Assembly (NCBI RefSeq): GCF_000255655.1 | Contig: NZ_JH636434.1 | Location: 1,344,581-1,408,580, forward strand | Direction: 5' to 3' | Origin: Schlesneria paludicola DSM 18645 | Lineage (GTDB): Bacteria; Planctomycetota; Planctomycetia; Planctomycetales; Planctomycetaceae | Length of the DNA stretch: 64,000 nucleotides | Shown: positions 9,440 through 18,737 of the stretch, in pieces | How the letters are laid out: every line of letters begins with the position of its first letter | Position numbering within the stretch: the stretch's first letter is position 1 | Translations under genes and position numbers: made by a program | Notes under the pieces: generated by a model | Seen by the model: the letters and a program-made list of their open reading frames with translations, nothing else | Database searches by the model: none | Told to the model about the DNA's origin: nothing

Positions 9440-10603
9440 TCACGAGTGGGAACCATTCAGGACCGACGCATAGACCTCACGGATCTGTTTCGTCATCGTT
9501 TGATGCCGAAATCGATCCGTGAATCGGTCCCGGCCGGTGTCCCCCAAGCATCTCCGCAGCTCCGGATCGGACGCCAGTTCGCACAGCGCCGCGGAAAGCA
9601 GGTCAATTTGCCGAGGCGGAATCAGGAATCCCGTTTGGCCCGGGATCACCACCTCTTTGGCTCCATCAATGTCATAGCTTACAACCGGTTTACCCGCGAT
9701 CAGGCCCTGAGGAAGCACGCGTGCAAGGCCTTCCCAAACACTGGTATGGACAACAATATCCATCGCATGGATCAGCTCTGGCACTTGCTCGGGTGGAACG
9801 AGCCCCGCGAAGACAAAGTGATCTCGCAGCCCCTGCGTTCGCAGGTCTTCTTCGAACTGCGGACGCAGAATGCCATCGCCAACAAGCAAGAATCGAACGG
9901 CGGGACAGCGATCGACCACGGCTCGGGCCGCTTTGATCAGATATTCGTGCCCTTTCAGTGGAAACAATCGCGCCACTTTGCCAATCACGACATGGTCCGG
10001 CTTCAAGCCCAATTCCGCACGAACCACCTGTGGACTGCGTGGAGGTACGAGAAACGGCTCGACGTCAAAGCCACTGTAGACGGTGACAAACTTGTCGCGC
10101 GGTGCCACCTTCGCTGCGACGTATTGATCCGTCATCGCGTCACAAACCGAAATGAACCGCGCCGTTCGCGGTGCGGCCCAGCGTTCGAGCTGTTCGTACA
10201 GCCGGTACGCGAGCGGATGCTGTCCAAAATGAAACGACGCCCCGTGGATGGTATGGACACAGGGCAGACCCAGCTTTGCGGCCGCCGCCCGTCCGATAAT
10301 CCCCGCCTTTGACGAATGGGTGTGAAGCAGATCTGGCTTGATTTCACGCAGCATTCGCTGAAGATCACGATACGTTTTCCAGTCCCGCCAAGGATGGATG
10401 GCTCGACGTGAATCGTCGAGCAGCCTGAGATCCAGTCCGCCACGTCGCGCGCGGTCTTCGAGCGAACCTTCGGGTCCCAGCCCCGGTCCCGTAATCAACG
10501 TGACCTGGTCGCCGAACAGGTGATGCTGATCTTCAACCGTCAGCAGCGTATTCTCTTGGGCACCCCCGACGATGAGCCGCGTAATGTAATGAACGATCTT
10601 CAT
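9440..10603 (-). CDS. Family 4 glycosyltransferase
   Basis: The 387-residue GT-B enzyme opens with MKIVHYITRLIVGGAQENT, the usual glycine-rich donor-domain start, has a HTHSSKAG segment near residue 95, and the family 4 C-terminal donor site in SVWEGLARVLPQGLIAGKPVV. It most likely adds a sugar to a lipid-linked surface glycan at the cytoplasmic membrane face. It is transcribed away from wecB and is separated from it by a 527-base gap, so it may be controlled separately while serving the same polysaccharide. Donor and linkage unknown. Confidence 0.9.
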   Translation of the reverse strand: MKIVHYITRLIVGGAQENTLLTVEDQHHLFGDQVTLITGPGLGPEGSLEDRARRGGLDLRLLDDSRRAIHPWRDWKTYRDLQRMLREIKPDLLHTHSSKAGIIGRAAAAKLGLPCVHTIHGASFHFGQHPLAYRLYEQLERWAAPRTARFISVCDAMTDQYVAAKVAPRDKFVTVYSGFDVEPFLVPPRSPQVVRAELGLKPDHVVIGKVARLFPLKGHEYLIKAARAVVDRCPAVRFLLVGDGILRPQFEEDLRTQGLRDHFVFAGLVPPEQVPELIHAMDIVVHTSVWEGLARVLPQGLIAGKPVVSYDIDGAKEVVIPGQTGFLIPPRQIDLLSAALCELASDPELRRCLGDTGRDRFTDRFRHQTMTKQIREVYASVLNGSHS

Positions 10604-11130
10604 GAGATTTGGGCAAACCAGCAGAGTCGGTCAACGGCGCGAGGGTCCGCGAGGCGTCGAGTTTGTGAACGTGTTGTTCGTGTCATGCTAAACCGAACGA
10701 GAATATTGGGATAGCGCAAACAAGGTTCGCAACGCCAAAGATGTCGTTGCGTTTTCACTCCAAACAGACTGTGCATCACCGATCTTCGACAAAAACGAGT
10801 CGGCAGCAGAAGACTTGAGCCAAAGTCGGCGAAATCTGACGATTCGGGCTAATTAGTCGACTCAAAACTGCACTTGTGGCAGTTTTGACCTCCTCATATC
10901 CTCACCGCGTGTCTACTGAATGGAATCAGTTCGAGTCAATCAGATCGCACGAAGAGACTTGAGGTGACCGCGGCGCGAGAACGGATCAATTCTCGGCTTC
11001 GTCACAGGGCGCAGTGTTTTCTCACAACGAACCAATCAGCCAGTCCAAGGTGACAAACTGAGGGAAAACGCTCGTCCGCAGTCGTCGTTGCATCCTGATT
11101 GACGCCAGTGCTCAAGAGGAATGGAATCCG
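10604..11130. promoter_or_regulatory. Divergent intergenic region with a 10-bp inverted repeat
   Basis: Lies between the divergent GT4 and wecB genes. TCAAAACTGC (10862-10871) and GCAGTTTTGA (10879-10888) form a perfect inverted repeat around seven bases, 240 bases upstream of wecB. It could be an operator or a small hairpin; it is not followed by a T run on either strand that would make it a clear terminator. No gene is visible. Confidence 0.5.
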
Positions 11131-12228
11131 ATGCACGTTCTGCATGTTGTTGGCGCGCGACCCAATTTCATGAAGGTCGCTCCTGTCCATGCCGAGTTTC
11201 GTGGACGCTCGCAGGTGCGACAAACCCTTGTGCACACGGGCCAGCACTACGACGCCAATCTTTCGGACATCTTCTTCGAACAGTTGCAGATCCCCCGGCC
11301 AGACGTCTCGCTGGAAGTCGGTTCGGGATCGCACGCGGTGCAAACGGCCGAAATCATGATTCGTTTCGAGAAGACGATTCTCGAACGTCAACCAGACCTT
11401 GTCCTTGTCTACGGTGATGTGAACTCGACGGTCGCCGCGACGCTCGTTTGCGCGAAGATCGGGACAAAGATCGCACATGTCGAAGCGGGACTTCGGTCGT
11501 TTGATCGAACGATGCCCGAAGAAATCAACCGACTTGTGACGGATCAGTTGGCAGACCTGTTGCTGATTCCGTCGGAAGAGGCCGAGGGCAATCTGCTGCG
11601 TGAAGGCGTCGCCCGCGAGAAAATCCATTTCGTCGGGAACGTCATGATCGACACACTGCGAACGCTGCTGCCGCAGGCACGCATGCCCCAGGTGACCGGA
11701 CTGGGCGACCGATATGCCTTGGTGACGTTGCATCGCCCATCGAACGTGGACGAACCAGAATCGCTTCGTCGAATCCTGGAAACATTGACCACGATCAGTG
11801 AAAGCATGCAAATCGTTTTCCCTGTCCACCCTCGGACCAAGGCTCGGATCGAAAGTCTCGGGTATCGATTCGAGAACTCCGACCGGATCTTCGCGATTCC
11901 TCCAACCGGCTATCTGGAGTGTCTGGCCCTTCAGCAACGAGCCACGGTCGTCGTCACTGATTCGGGAGGGCTGCAGGAAGAAACAACCGCATTGGGTGTC
12001 CCTTGCCTGACCGTGCGCGAGAATACCGAACGGCCCATCACGATCACGCATGGAACGAATACGCTGGTCGGCACCGACATGAACATGCTGCTGGACGAAG
12101 TCTCGAAAGTTCTGGCAGGTCAAGGAAAAGGTGGCCGGATCCCACCACTCTGGGACGGTCGGGCCTCGAAACGAATCGCCGATATCGTGCTGGGTGTGGA
12201 AGCTCAGACGGTGCGACGAGCCGCATAG
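11131..12228 (+). CDS. wecB: UDP-N-acetylglucosamine 2-epimerase
   Basis: The 365-residue enzyme interconverts UDP-GlcNAc and UDP-ManNAc. It has the whole family pattern: GARPNFMKVAPV at the start, HTGQHYD, VYGDVNS, HVEAGLRSFDRTMPEE (acid/base residues), VTLHRPSNVD, SGGLQEE and VRENTERP. GAGGAA lies about 10 bases before the ATG. It opens the plus-strand part of the polysaccharide block, so the ManNAc it makes is probably built into the surface glycan or oxidised to ManNAcA by an enzyme outside the window. Confidence 0.95.
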   Translation: MHVLHVVGARPNFMKVAPVHAEFRGRSQVRQTLVHTGQHYDANLSDIFFEQLQIPRPDVSLEVGSGSHAVQTAEIMIRFEKTILERQPDLVLVYGDVNSTVAATLVCAKIGTKIAHVEAGLRSFDRTMPEEINRLVTDQLADLLLIPSEEAEGNLLREGVAREKIHFVGNVMIDTLRTLLPQARMPQVTGLGDRYALVTLHRPSNVDEPESLRRILETLTTISESMQIVFPVHPRTKARIESLGYRFENSDRIFAIPPTGYLECLALQQRATVVVTDSGGLQEETTALGVPCLTVRENTERPITITHGTNTLVGTDMNMLLDEVSKVLAGQGKGGRIPPLWDGRASKRIADIVLGVEAQTVRRAA

Positions 12229-12381
12229 GTCGGCGATTGAGCTTCATCGAGTTGCCGTCAGCTCGGCACGCAGAACACTTACGGAGACCTCGACCGAATG
12301 AAATCACGAACTAAACAACTCAGCCAACGTTGACGGAATTCGGGACGCTCAAGACATCAATTTGCAGAGTTTGAGACAGTT

Positions 12382-14649
12382 GTGGATGCACCCTCGCTTC
12401 ATCGATGCTGGAACTTGCTGCGGTACTTCGGCCCTTCGTGGCTGATGTATCGCGTCTACCATGCGGCACGAATGAAGACGGGACTGATCCGCCGTCAATT
12501 GCCCAGACGATCGTGGGATGAGCTGCCTCTGAAACCGCTTCTGAATGACCCGAATCTCGCCGACCCCGAACGGTTGGCGAATCACCGGGACACAGACTCG
12601 CCGCGTTTCTTTTTCGATCCCACGTCACGCCCCGGCCTCAAGGCTCAATTCGCGCAGTGGGACTCCACGACGAGCCCGCTTGAAATCGCAAATGAGGTTG
12701 GACTTGGAACGTTGCGATTCTTCTCGCACGAGCGGGTCAATGTTGGATTTCCTCCGCAATGGCATGTGGACCCTTTCACGGAGTCCTCGTTTCCCGACGA
12801 CCGCCATTGGAGCCAGATCGCCGATTTTGGCGCCGGCGACATCAAACTTGTCTGGGAGACCAACCGGTTCGGATTCGTCTTTCCACTCGTACGTTCTTAT
12901 TGGAGAACGGGCGACGAGCAGTACGCTGAGATGTTTTGGCAACTCGTCGAGAGCTGGCGCGCGGCGAATCCTCCGGAATCGGGAGCAAACTGGAAATGCG
13001 GACAGGAGATCAGCCTGCGCGTCATGGCGTGGTGTTTCGGCCTATATGGTTTTACCGGCAGCCACGCCTCGACACCTGCTCGAATCGCGATGCTGATTCA
13101 GATGCTGGCAGTCTCGGGTCAACGGATTGAGGCGAACATCGGATACGCCCTCAGCCAAAAGAACAATCATGGGCTCAGCGAAGCAACCGGGCTTTGGACC
13201 ATCGGCGGATTGTTTCCCGAACTGAAGCACGCATCACGCTGGGCAACGCTCGGACGTCGGTTGCTTGAGCGACAGGCGTTTGACCTGATCTACCCGGACG
13301 GCGCCTTCTCGCAACATTCCATGAACTATCACCGGGTGATGCTACACGACTACCTCTGGTCGATTCAGCTCGGAAATGTCTTGGGACAACCGTTCTCCCA
13401 AACGCTTGGCGAACGAATTGCCGCTGCGGGAGACTTTGTCTACCAGGTGCAGGATCATATCACCGGACGCGTTCCCTGTTACGGACAGGACGACGGAGCC
13501 CTGATTCTGCCGCTCAGCAATTGTGACTATCGCGACTTTCGGCCCGTTGTTCAGGCGGCCCACTACCTCACGACGGGCGAACGTCGATTTGAGCAGGGAC
13601 CGTGGGACGAAGATTTGCTCTGGCTTTTCGAGGCGAATCCGACCGGCAACCTGACTGAGGATCAACCCGAAACGACGCCGATCGACCGATCGATTTCGGA
13701 CACGGCCCCTTCTGTTCGGCATGATCTGAACGCCGCCGACGGCGGCTACTGGACGCTGCGGTCACGCGATGGATTCGCGATGACGCGTGCCGGCAACTTC
13801 CGTCACCGACCGGCTCAAGCCGATCTGCTTCACGTCGACATCTGGTGGCGTGGCGAAAACATCGCAATCGATCCGGGCACGTTTAGCTACAACTCCCCTC
13901 CTCCCTGGGACAATCGACTGGCCCACACGGCGTTCCACAACACGGTCACTGTCGATGGTTTGGACCAGATGGAACGTGCAGGCCGATTTCTTTGGCTGCC
14001 GTGGGCGCGCGCCACATCGTTTGGTCGTCATGCCGTCAAGCAAGGCGATGTCGCGTGCTGGAACGGTGAGCACAATGGTTATCGACGCCTCCCCGATCCG
14101 ATCATACATCGACGAGGCCTGCTACGGCTTGGAGCCGATCACTGGCTGGTCATCGATTCTCTTCAAGGCGACAAACCCCACCTGTACCGGTTGCATTGGC
14201 TGCTGATGGATGCACCGTATCAGGTCGATGCCGACTCCACGTCCATGACGTTGATGACGAGTGCAGGCCACTATTCGGTGGCGTTGGCATGCTCATCCGT
14301 TGACGGGGCCTTCGAGGTCGCCCGCGCGGAAGCCGATTCCGCCGTCGGTTGGCGTTCCGCCTACTATCACTCACGCGAGCCCGCGATTGCCATAAGTCAG
14401 AAGGCAACCGCATCACGGATCGTGTTTGCCACGCTGTTTGGGCCCGACGCCACAACACCCAAGATTGAACTGGACAAGGTCCAGGTTCGCGGATGGGACT
14501 GGAACGCAACGATTTCCCTGAATCTCTCGCAGAGATCAGGCACGCCACTTGTCAGATCAATTGAAACCAGTGGATCTCTGCTGAACACGTCCGCCGCATC
14601 GGCCCCAATTCGCTCACTTTCGGAGATGACCCAATGCACGTCCTGTTGA
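12382..14649 (+). CDS. Heparinase II/III family polysaccharide lyase-like protein
   Basis: The protein (755 residues from a GTG start) has an alpha-toroid N-terminal half (LLRYFGPSWLMYR, WETNRFGF, NNHGLSEATGL) and a C-terminal heparinase II/III beta-sandwich (RAGNFRHRPAQADLLHVDIWW, AIDPGTFSY, HNTVTVDG). Such proteins in exopolysaccharide operons cut uronic-acid-containing glycans, either to trim or to release the polymer. No clear signal peptide is visible, so it may act in the cytoplasm or be exported by another route. The next gene overlaps its 3' end by 16 bases, which suggests translational coupling. The start codon is the least certain point; there is no good ribosome binding site. Confidence 0.88.
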   Translation: MDAPSLHRCWNLLRYFGPSWLMYRVYHAARMKTGLIRRQLPRRSWDELPLKPLLNDPNLADPERLANHRDTDSPRFFFDPTSRPGLKAQFAQWDSTTSPLEIANEVGLGTLRFFSHERVNVGFPPQWHVDPFTESSFPDDRHWSQIADFGAGDIKLVWETNRFGFVFPLVRSYWRTGDEQYAEMFWQLVESWRAANPPESGANWKCGQEISLRVMAWCFGLYGFTGSHASTPARIAMLIQMLAVSGQRIEANIGYALSQKNNHGLSEATGLWTIGGLFPELKHASRWATLGRRLLERQAFDLIYPDGAFSQHSMNYHRVMLHDYLWSIQLGNVLGQPFSQTLGERIAAAGDFVYQVQDHITGRVPCYGQDDGALILPLSNCDYRDFRPVVQAAHYLTTGERRFEQGPWDEDLLWLFEANPTGNLTEDQPETTPIDRSISDTAPSVRHDLNAADGGYWTLRSRDGFAMTRAGNFRHRPAQADLLHVDIWWRGENIAIDPGTFSYNSPPPWDNRLAHTAFHNTVTVDGLDQMERAGRFLWLPWARATSFGRHAVKQGDVACWNGEHNGYRRLPDPIIHRRGLLRLGADHWLVIDSLQGDKPHLYRLHWLLMDAPYQVDADSTSMTLMTSAGHYSVALACSSVDGAFEVARAEADSAVGWRSAYYHSREPAIAISQKATASRIVFATLFGPDATTPKIELDKVQVRGWDWNATISLNLSQRSGTPLVRSIETSGSLLNTSAASAPIRSLSEMTQCTSC

Positions 14650-15854
14650 TTCACCAAGCATTCGTGTCGCCCGATGACGCAGGCGGAACGCGGCACTACG
14701 AATTGGCTCGACGTTTCGTCGATGGCGGCCAGCAATTTTCGATCGTCGCCAGTGACCTGAGTTATCTGAGTGGTAAGAAATGCAGTGCGGAAGCACACGT
14801 GCAGGACTTCGATGGCGTCCAGGTTCGACGCGCGTGGACCTACTCGGCCCTGCATCGCAGTTTCGTATGGCGAGTCGTGTCGTTCCTGTCGTTCATGATC
14901 AGTTCCATCTGGGTGGCTCTGAAAGTCAAGAATGTCGATCTGGTCATCGGAACATCGCCGCCGATTTTCCAAGCGGTTTCGGCCTGGGTCATTTCAGTCA
15001 TTAAGTGGCGCCCATTCCTCTTGGAAATCCGCGACCTATGGCCCGAATTCGCCATCGATATGGGCGTTCTCAAAAATCCCGTTCTGATCTGGATGTCGCG
15101 ACGTCTGGAACGATTCCTTTATTCGCAAGCGAACCATCTTTTGGTGAATTCGCCAGCCTATCGCGACTACCTGATCGATCTGGGAATTCCTGCCGCGAAG
15201 ATCAGCTTCATCGCGAACGGCGTCGACCCTGACATGTTTGTGACAGAAAAGAAGTCTGGCCGGCTTCGTAAAGAATACCTCCTTCAAGACAAGTTTATCG
15301 TGACCTATGCCGGCGCCATGGGAATGGCGAACAATCTCGAAATCGTCCTGGAAGCCGCGGCTACACTGAGCGACCTGCCCGATGTCCACTTCCTCATGGT
15401 GGGTGATGGAAAGGACAGAAAGAAGCTGGACGAAGCGACCGAGCGTTTGCAATTGACCAATGTCACCTTCACCGGGTCACGCCCCAAATCGCAAATGCCC
15501 GAGATTCTCGCCGAATCGGACGTTTGTCTTGCCGTGCTGCGTGATATTCCGATGTTTCGCACGACGTATCCGAACAAGGTCTTCGACTACATGGCCGCCG
15601 CCCGTCCCGTCGTGCTTGCGATCGACGGTGTGATTCGACAAGTGATCGAGGCCGCTGACGGAGGAATTCCGGTCCCACCCGGAAATCCGACGGCCATGGC
15701 GAATGCCGTTCGAACGCTCTACCAAAACCGACCACGCAGTGAGCAGATGGGACAGCAAGCACGTGATTATGTGATCAAGCACTTTGATCGCAATCAGCAG
15801 GCGCAGCAGTTTGGCGAGCTCATCCATCAGGTCGGCAAGAAAAGGGCAGCCTGA
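14634..15854 (+). CDS. Family 4 glycosyltransferase, WbuB-like
   Basis: The 406-residue GT-B enzyme starts HVLLIHQAFVSPDDAGGTRHYE, typical of WbuB-like enzymes of O-antigen and capsule loci, and has the FITYAG-like FIVTYAGAMGMANNL block and a late acceptor/donor loop (DYMAAARPVVLAIDG). Hydrophobic segments near residues 77-98 suggest membrane association. Its ATG lies inside the 3' end of the lyase gene, and its stop is one base before the next ATG, so it is the middle of a tight operon. It probably adds an early sugar to the lipid-linked precursor made by the next gene product. Confidence 0.9.
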   Translation: MHVLLIHQAFVSPDDAGGTRHYELARRFVDGGQQFSIVASDLSYLSGKKCSAEAHVQDFDGVQVRRAWTYSALHRSFVWRVVSFLSFMISSIWVALKVKNVDLVIGTSPPIFQAVSAWVISVIKWRPFLLEIRDLWPEFAIDMGVLKNPVLIWMSRRLERFLYSQANHLLVNSPAYRDYLIDLGIPAAKISFIANGVDPDMFVTEKKSGRLRKEYLLQDKFIVTYAGAMGMANNLEIVLEAAATLSDLPDVHFLMVGDGKDRKKLDEATERLQLTNVTFTGSRPKSQMPEILAESDVCLAVLRDIPMFRTTYPNKVFDYMAAARPVVLAIDGVIRQVIEAADGGIPVPPGNPTAMANAVRTLYQNRPRSEQMGQQARDYVIKHFDRNQQAQQFGELIHQVGKKRAA

Positions 15855-15855
15855 C

Positions 15856-17109
15856 ATGACACACGGCTTCTATCGGAATGGCGGCAAACGCTGCTTCGAT
15901 CTGGCGATTGCCATCCCCGCACTGATCATCTTCGCACCCGTCCTTGCGATGACGGCGGTGGCCGTCCGTCTGTTGCTCGGCTCGCCAATCCTGTTTCGAC
16001 AAGAACGGCCCGGACGCGGGGGGCGTCTCTTCCGGATCTGCAAATTCCGGACAATGACCGACGCTCGCGATGCGAATGGAAATCTGCTCGATGACGATCG
16101 GCGACTCACCGCATTTGGACGATTTCTGCGTTCCAGCAGCCTGGATGAGCTTCCGGAACTTTGGAATGTCGTGACGGGTCAGATGAGCCTCGTCGGTCCA
16201 CGGCCGCTGAAAGTACGGTACTTGCCAATGTACTCGCGCGAGCAGGCCCGACGGCACGACGCGACACCAGGCATCACAGGGTGGGCTCAAGTCAACGGAC
16301 GAAATGCCGTGGCGTGGGAAGAGCGTTTCCAACTGGATGTCTGGTACGTCGACAATCAGAGCCTGTCGCTCGATCTGCGAATCCTTTGGATGACGATCTC
16401 TGCCGTCTTTGGTCGGCGGGGAATCACGGCCGAGGGTCACCCTTCCATGCCGGATTTTGAAGGCACGAAAAAAACGGTCGTCATTGGTGCGGGAGGCCAT
16501 GGCAAAGTTGTCGTCAGCGTGCTGCAAGCCGCCGGTCGCGTCGTGGATGCCGTCTATGATGACGAAAAGTCCCTTTGGGGAACGGAAGTCTTGGGCGTGC
16601 CCGTGCTGGGTCCGATCTCAGAACTGCAACAAGATCCAAAACGCTATGCGGGAATTATCGGAATCGGTTCGGCCAAATTGCGTCGACGACTGGTCGAGAT
16701 ACTCGACCTGGAATGGTTGACGGCGATTCATCCACACGCGTCTGTTCATCCTTCCGTAAAACTGGGAGCGGGAACCGTCGTGTTCGCGGGCGCTGTGCTT
16801 CAGCCAGGGGCCGTCGTAGGTAATCACGTGATTGTGAACACTGCCGCCTCCATCGACCATGACTGTCAGATCGGTAGCTTTGTGGGAATCGGTCCGGGCA
16901 CGCATTTGTCCGGGACGGTGCATATCGCAGACGGCAGCCTGCTTGGAACCGGATGCTGCGTCTTGCCGAATGTGTGCATCGAATCCGACGTCACCATCGG
17001 GGCGGGGACAGTTGTCATCGAAAATGTCGCGCGGGGGTGTACGGTCGTCGGTCCCACTCCACGTATTGTCCGACGACTTGAAATCGAAGGCGAACGCAAA
17101 GCCGCGTAG
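15856..17109 (+). CDS. Bifunctional PglC-type phosphoglycosyl transferase / PglD-type acetyltransferase
   Basis: A 417-residue fusion. Residues 1-195 are a monotopic phosphoglycosyl transferase: KRCFDL start, re-entrant hydrophobic helix (14-40), the KFRTM motif, the catalytic Asp-Glu pair in SLDELPEL (97-98), SLVGPRP and PGITGWAQVNGR. Residues 204-410 are a NeuD/PglD sugar O/N-acyltransferase: VVIGAGGHGKVV Rossmann start and left-handed beta-helix with the active His in SIDHDCQIG (335). The arrangement is that of Neisseria PglB, which acetylates UDP-4-amino sugar and transfers the phospho-sugar to undecaprenyl phosphate. The ATG at 15856 follows the previous stop by one base. With the aminotransferase next door this supports a diNAcBac-like first sugar; the 4,6-dehydratase is not in the window. 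Confidence 0.92.
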   Translation: MTHGFYRNGGKRCFDLAIAIPALIIFAPVLAMTAVAVRLLLGSPILFRQERPGRGGRLFRICKFRTMTDARDANGNLLDDDRRLTAFGRFLRSSSLDELPELWNVVTGQMSLVGPRPLKVRYLPMYSREQARRHDATPGITGWAQVNGRNAVAWEERFQLDVWYVDNQSLSLDLRILWMTISAVFGRRGITAEGHPSMPDFEGTKKTVVIGAGGHGKVVVSVLQAAGRVVDAVYDDEKSLWGTEVLGVPVLGPISELQQDPKRYAGIIGIGSAKLRRRLVEILDLEWLTAIHPHASVHPSVKLGAGTVVFAGAVLQPGAVVGNHVIVNTAASIDHDCQIGSFVGIGPGTHLSGTVHIADGSLLGTGCCVLPNVCIESDVTIGAGTVVIENVARGCTVVGPTPRIVRRLEIEGERKAA

Positions 17110-17185
17110 TGAAGCCGAAACTTCGCCCACTAAAGATGAATTCGCAAAAAACGGCACGTTAGACATCGCTGAACAAGGAAGCGCC

Positions 17186-18448
17186 ATGACCCATCAAGCT
17201 CATCCGTCGACTCAGATACTGGCACTCGATGGTGGTACACCCGTTCGATCAGGTCCCATGTCGCCCTGGCCGTTTTTTGACGACGAACTGATCGAAGCGT
17301 CGTCGCGTGTCCTGCGGTCCAACAAGGTGAACTACTGGACTGGCGAAGAAGGAAAACTTTTCGAACAGGAATATGCTGCGGCAATCGGCGTCGATCATGC
17401 GATTGCGCTGACGAATGGCACGGTCGCACTGGAACTCGCTCTGTACGGATTCGGTATCGGCCCCGGTGATGAAGTCATCGTCCCCAGCCGCACCTTTATT
17501 GCTTCCGCAAGTTGCGCCGTGATGCGAGGTGCGACGCCTGTTGTCGCCGACGTCGATCGTGACAGCCAGACCTTGACCGTCGACACAATTCGCGATGTCA
17601 TCACCAGCCGCACAAAGGCGATTGTCGCCGTTCATCTCGCGGGTTGGCCCTGCGATCTTGACCCAATCATGGATCTGGCGCGACGGCACGGCATCAAGGT
17701 GATCGAAGATTGTGCTCAAGCACACCATGCGATTTATAAGGGCCACCACGTCGGCTCAATCGGCGACGCCGGTGCCTTTTCGTTCTGTCAGGACAAAATC
17801 ATGACGACGGGTGGCGAAGGCGGCTTGATGACGACCAATGACCGACAAGTCTGGGATCGGTGTTGGAGCTTGAAGGACCACGGAAAGAGCCTGCAGGCCA
17901 TTCAACAACCGCATCAACCGCATCAGTTCCGGTGGTTGCACGAAAGCTTCGGCACCAATTGGCGCCTGACGGAAATGCAGTCGGCCATGGGACGGATCAT
18001 GCTGAGACGGCTGCCGGAATGGGTGGCGACTCGTCGGAAGAATGCCGCGACGTTGACATCGATTCTGAGCTCGATCCCCGCACTGCGAATTCCCCAACCG
18101 TCTCAGGACGTGTCCCACAGCTTCTACAAGTACTACGCGTTTGTCCGTCCGGAAGCCCTCAACACGGGATGGACTCGCGATCGAATCGTCCAGAATCTGC
18201 AAGCGGAAGGAATTTCCTGCGGCCCCGGCTCGTGCAGCGAGATTTATCTCGAAAAGGCCTTCGACAAGACTGGACTACGACCAGAAAAGCGACTTTCAAC
18301 GGCACAGGAACTGGGACAAACGAGCCTGATGTTCATGGTTCACCCCACGTTGACAGAAGCCGAGATCCGCGCGACAGCCGACGCGGTGAAAAAAGTGATG
18401 CATGCGGCATCCCGATCCGACCTTTCGTCCCAGCGACGGGCGGCCTGA
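17186..18448 (+). CDS. DegT/DnrJ/EryC1/StrS aminotransferase (PglE-like)
   Basis: A 420-residue PLP-dependent sugar aminotransferase. It shows the fold-type I pattern: LTNGTVALELAL, GPGDEVIVPSRTFIASA, VIEDCAQAH, and the PLP lysine in FCQDKIMTTGGEGG, followed by NWRLTEMQSAMGR. It would convert a UDP-4-keto-6-deoxy sugar to the 4-amino sugar used by the PglD half of the upstream fusion. The start at 17186 is chosen because AAGGAA sits six bases before it and the family N-terminus begins there; the frame is open further upstream but overlaps the fusion gene. It ends the operon. Confidence 0.92.
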   Translation: MTHQAHPSTQILALDGGTPVRSGPMSPWPFFDDELIEASSRVLRSNKVNYWTGEEGKLFEQEYAAAIGVDHAIALTNGTVALELALYGFGIGPGDEVIVPSRTFIASASCAVMRGATPVVADVDRDSQTLTVDTIRDVITSRTKAIVAVHLAGWPCDLDPIMDLARRHGIKVIEDCAQAHHAIYKGHHVGSIGDAGAFSFCQDKIMTTGGEGGLMTTNDRQVWDRCWSLKDHGKSLQAIQQPHQPHQFRWLHESFGTNWRLTEMQSAMGRIMLRRLPEWVATRRKNAATLTSILSSIPALRIPQPSQDVSHSFYKYYAFVRPEALNTGWTRDRIVQNLQAEGISCGPGSCSEIYLEKAFDKTGLRPEKRLSTAQELGQTSLMFMVHPTLTEAEIRATADAVKKVMHAASRSDLSSQRRAA

Positions 18449-18737
18449 TCCAACCTGGAGGCCCAGAGTACTTTCTGCGTTGCGTCTGAGCAGTCGATCG
18501 ACGGAATTTGTCGGTCGACCGTTTCGGACTGTCCGGCTCGATCAAGGCGTCTGAACCTCGGAAATCCGGGTCCCCTGGCAGGATCGGGCGATACAACCGT
18601 CAGGACCGGCGAATCTTAACAGCAGGATTTCTTTGAAGAGGAATTCCTGTAAGGTCAGGGATTTCCTCAAGCCGATCTTGTGACCGATCGGTCGACACCT
18701 TTACGATGAAAGGTCGTCGCCGTTTTGTCGGTTCCTT

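Noticed and set aside
16822-16833. AATCACGTGATT palindrome within the PglC-PglD gene, a possible parS site
   Set aside because: Only the CACGTG centre matches parS; flanking bases do not, and it is in conserved coding sequence far from the parB cluster.
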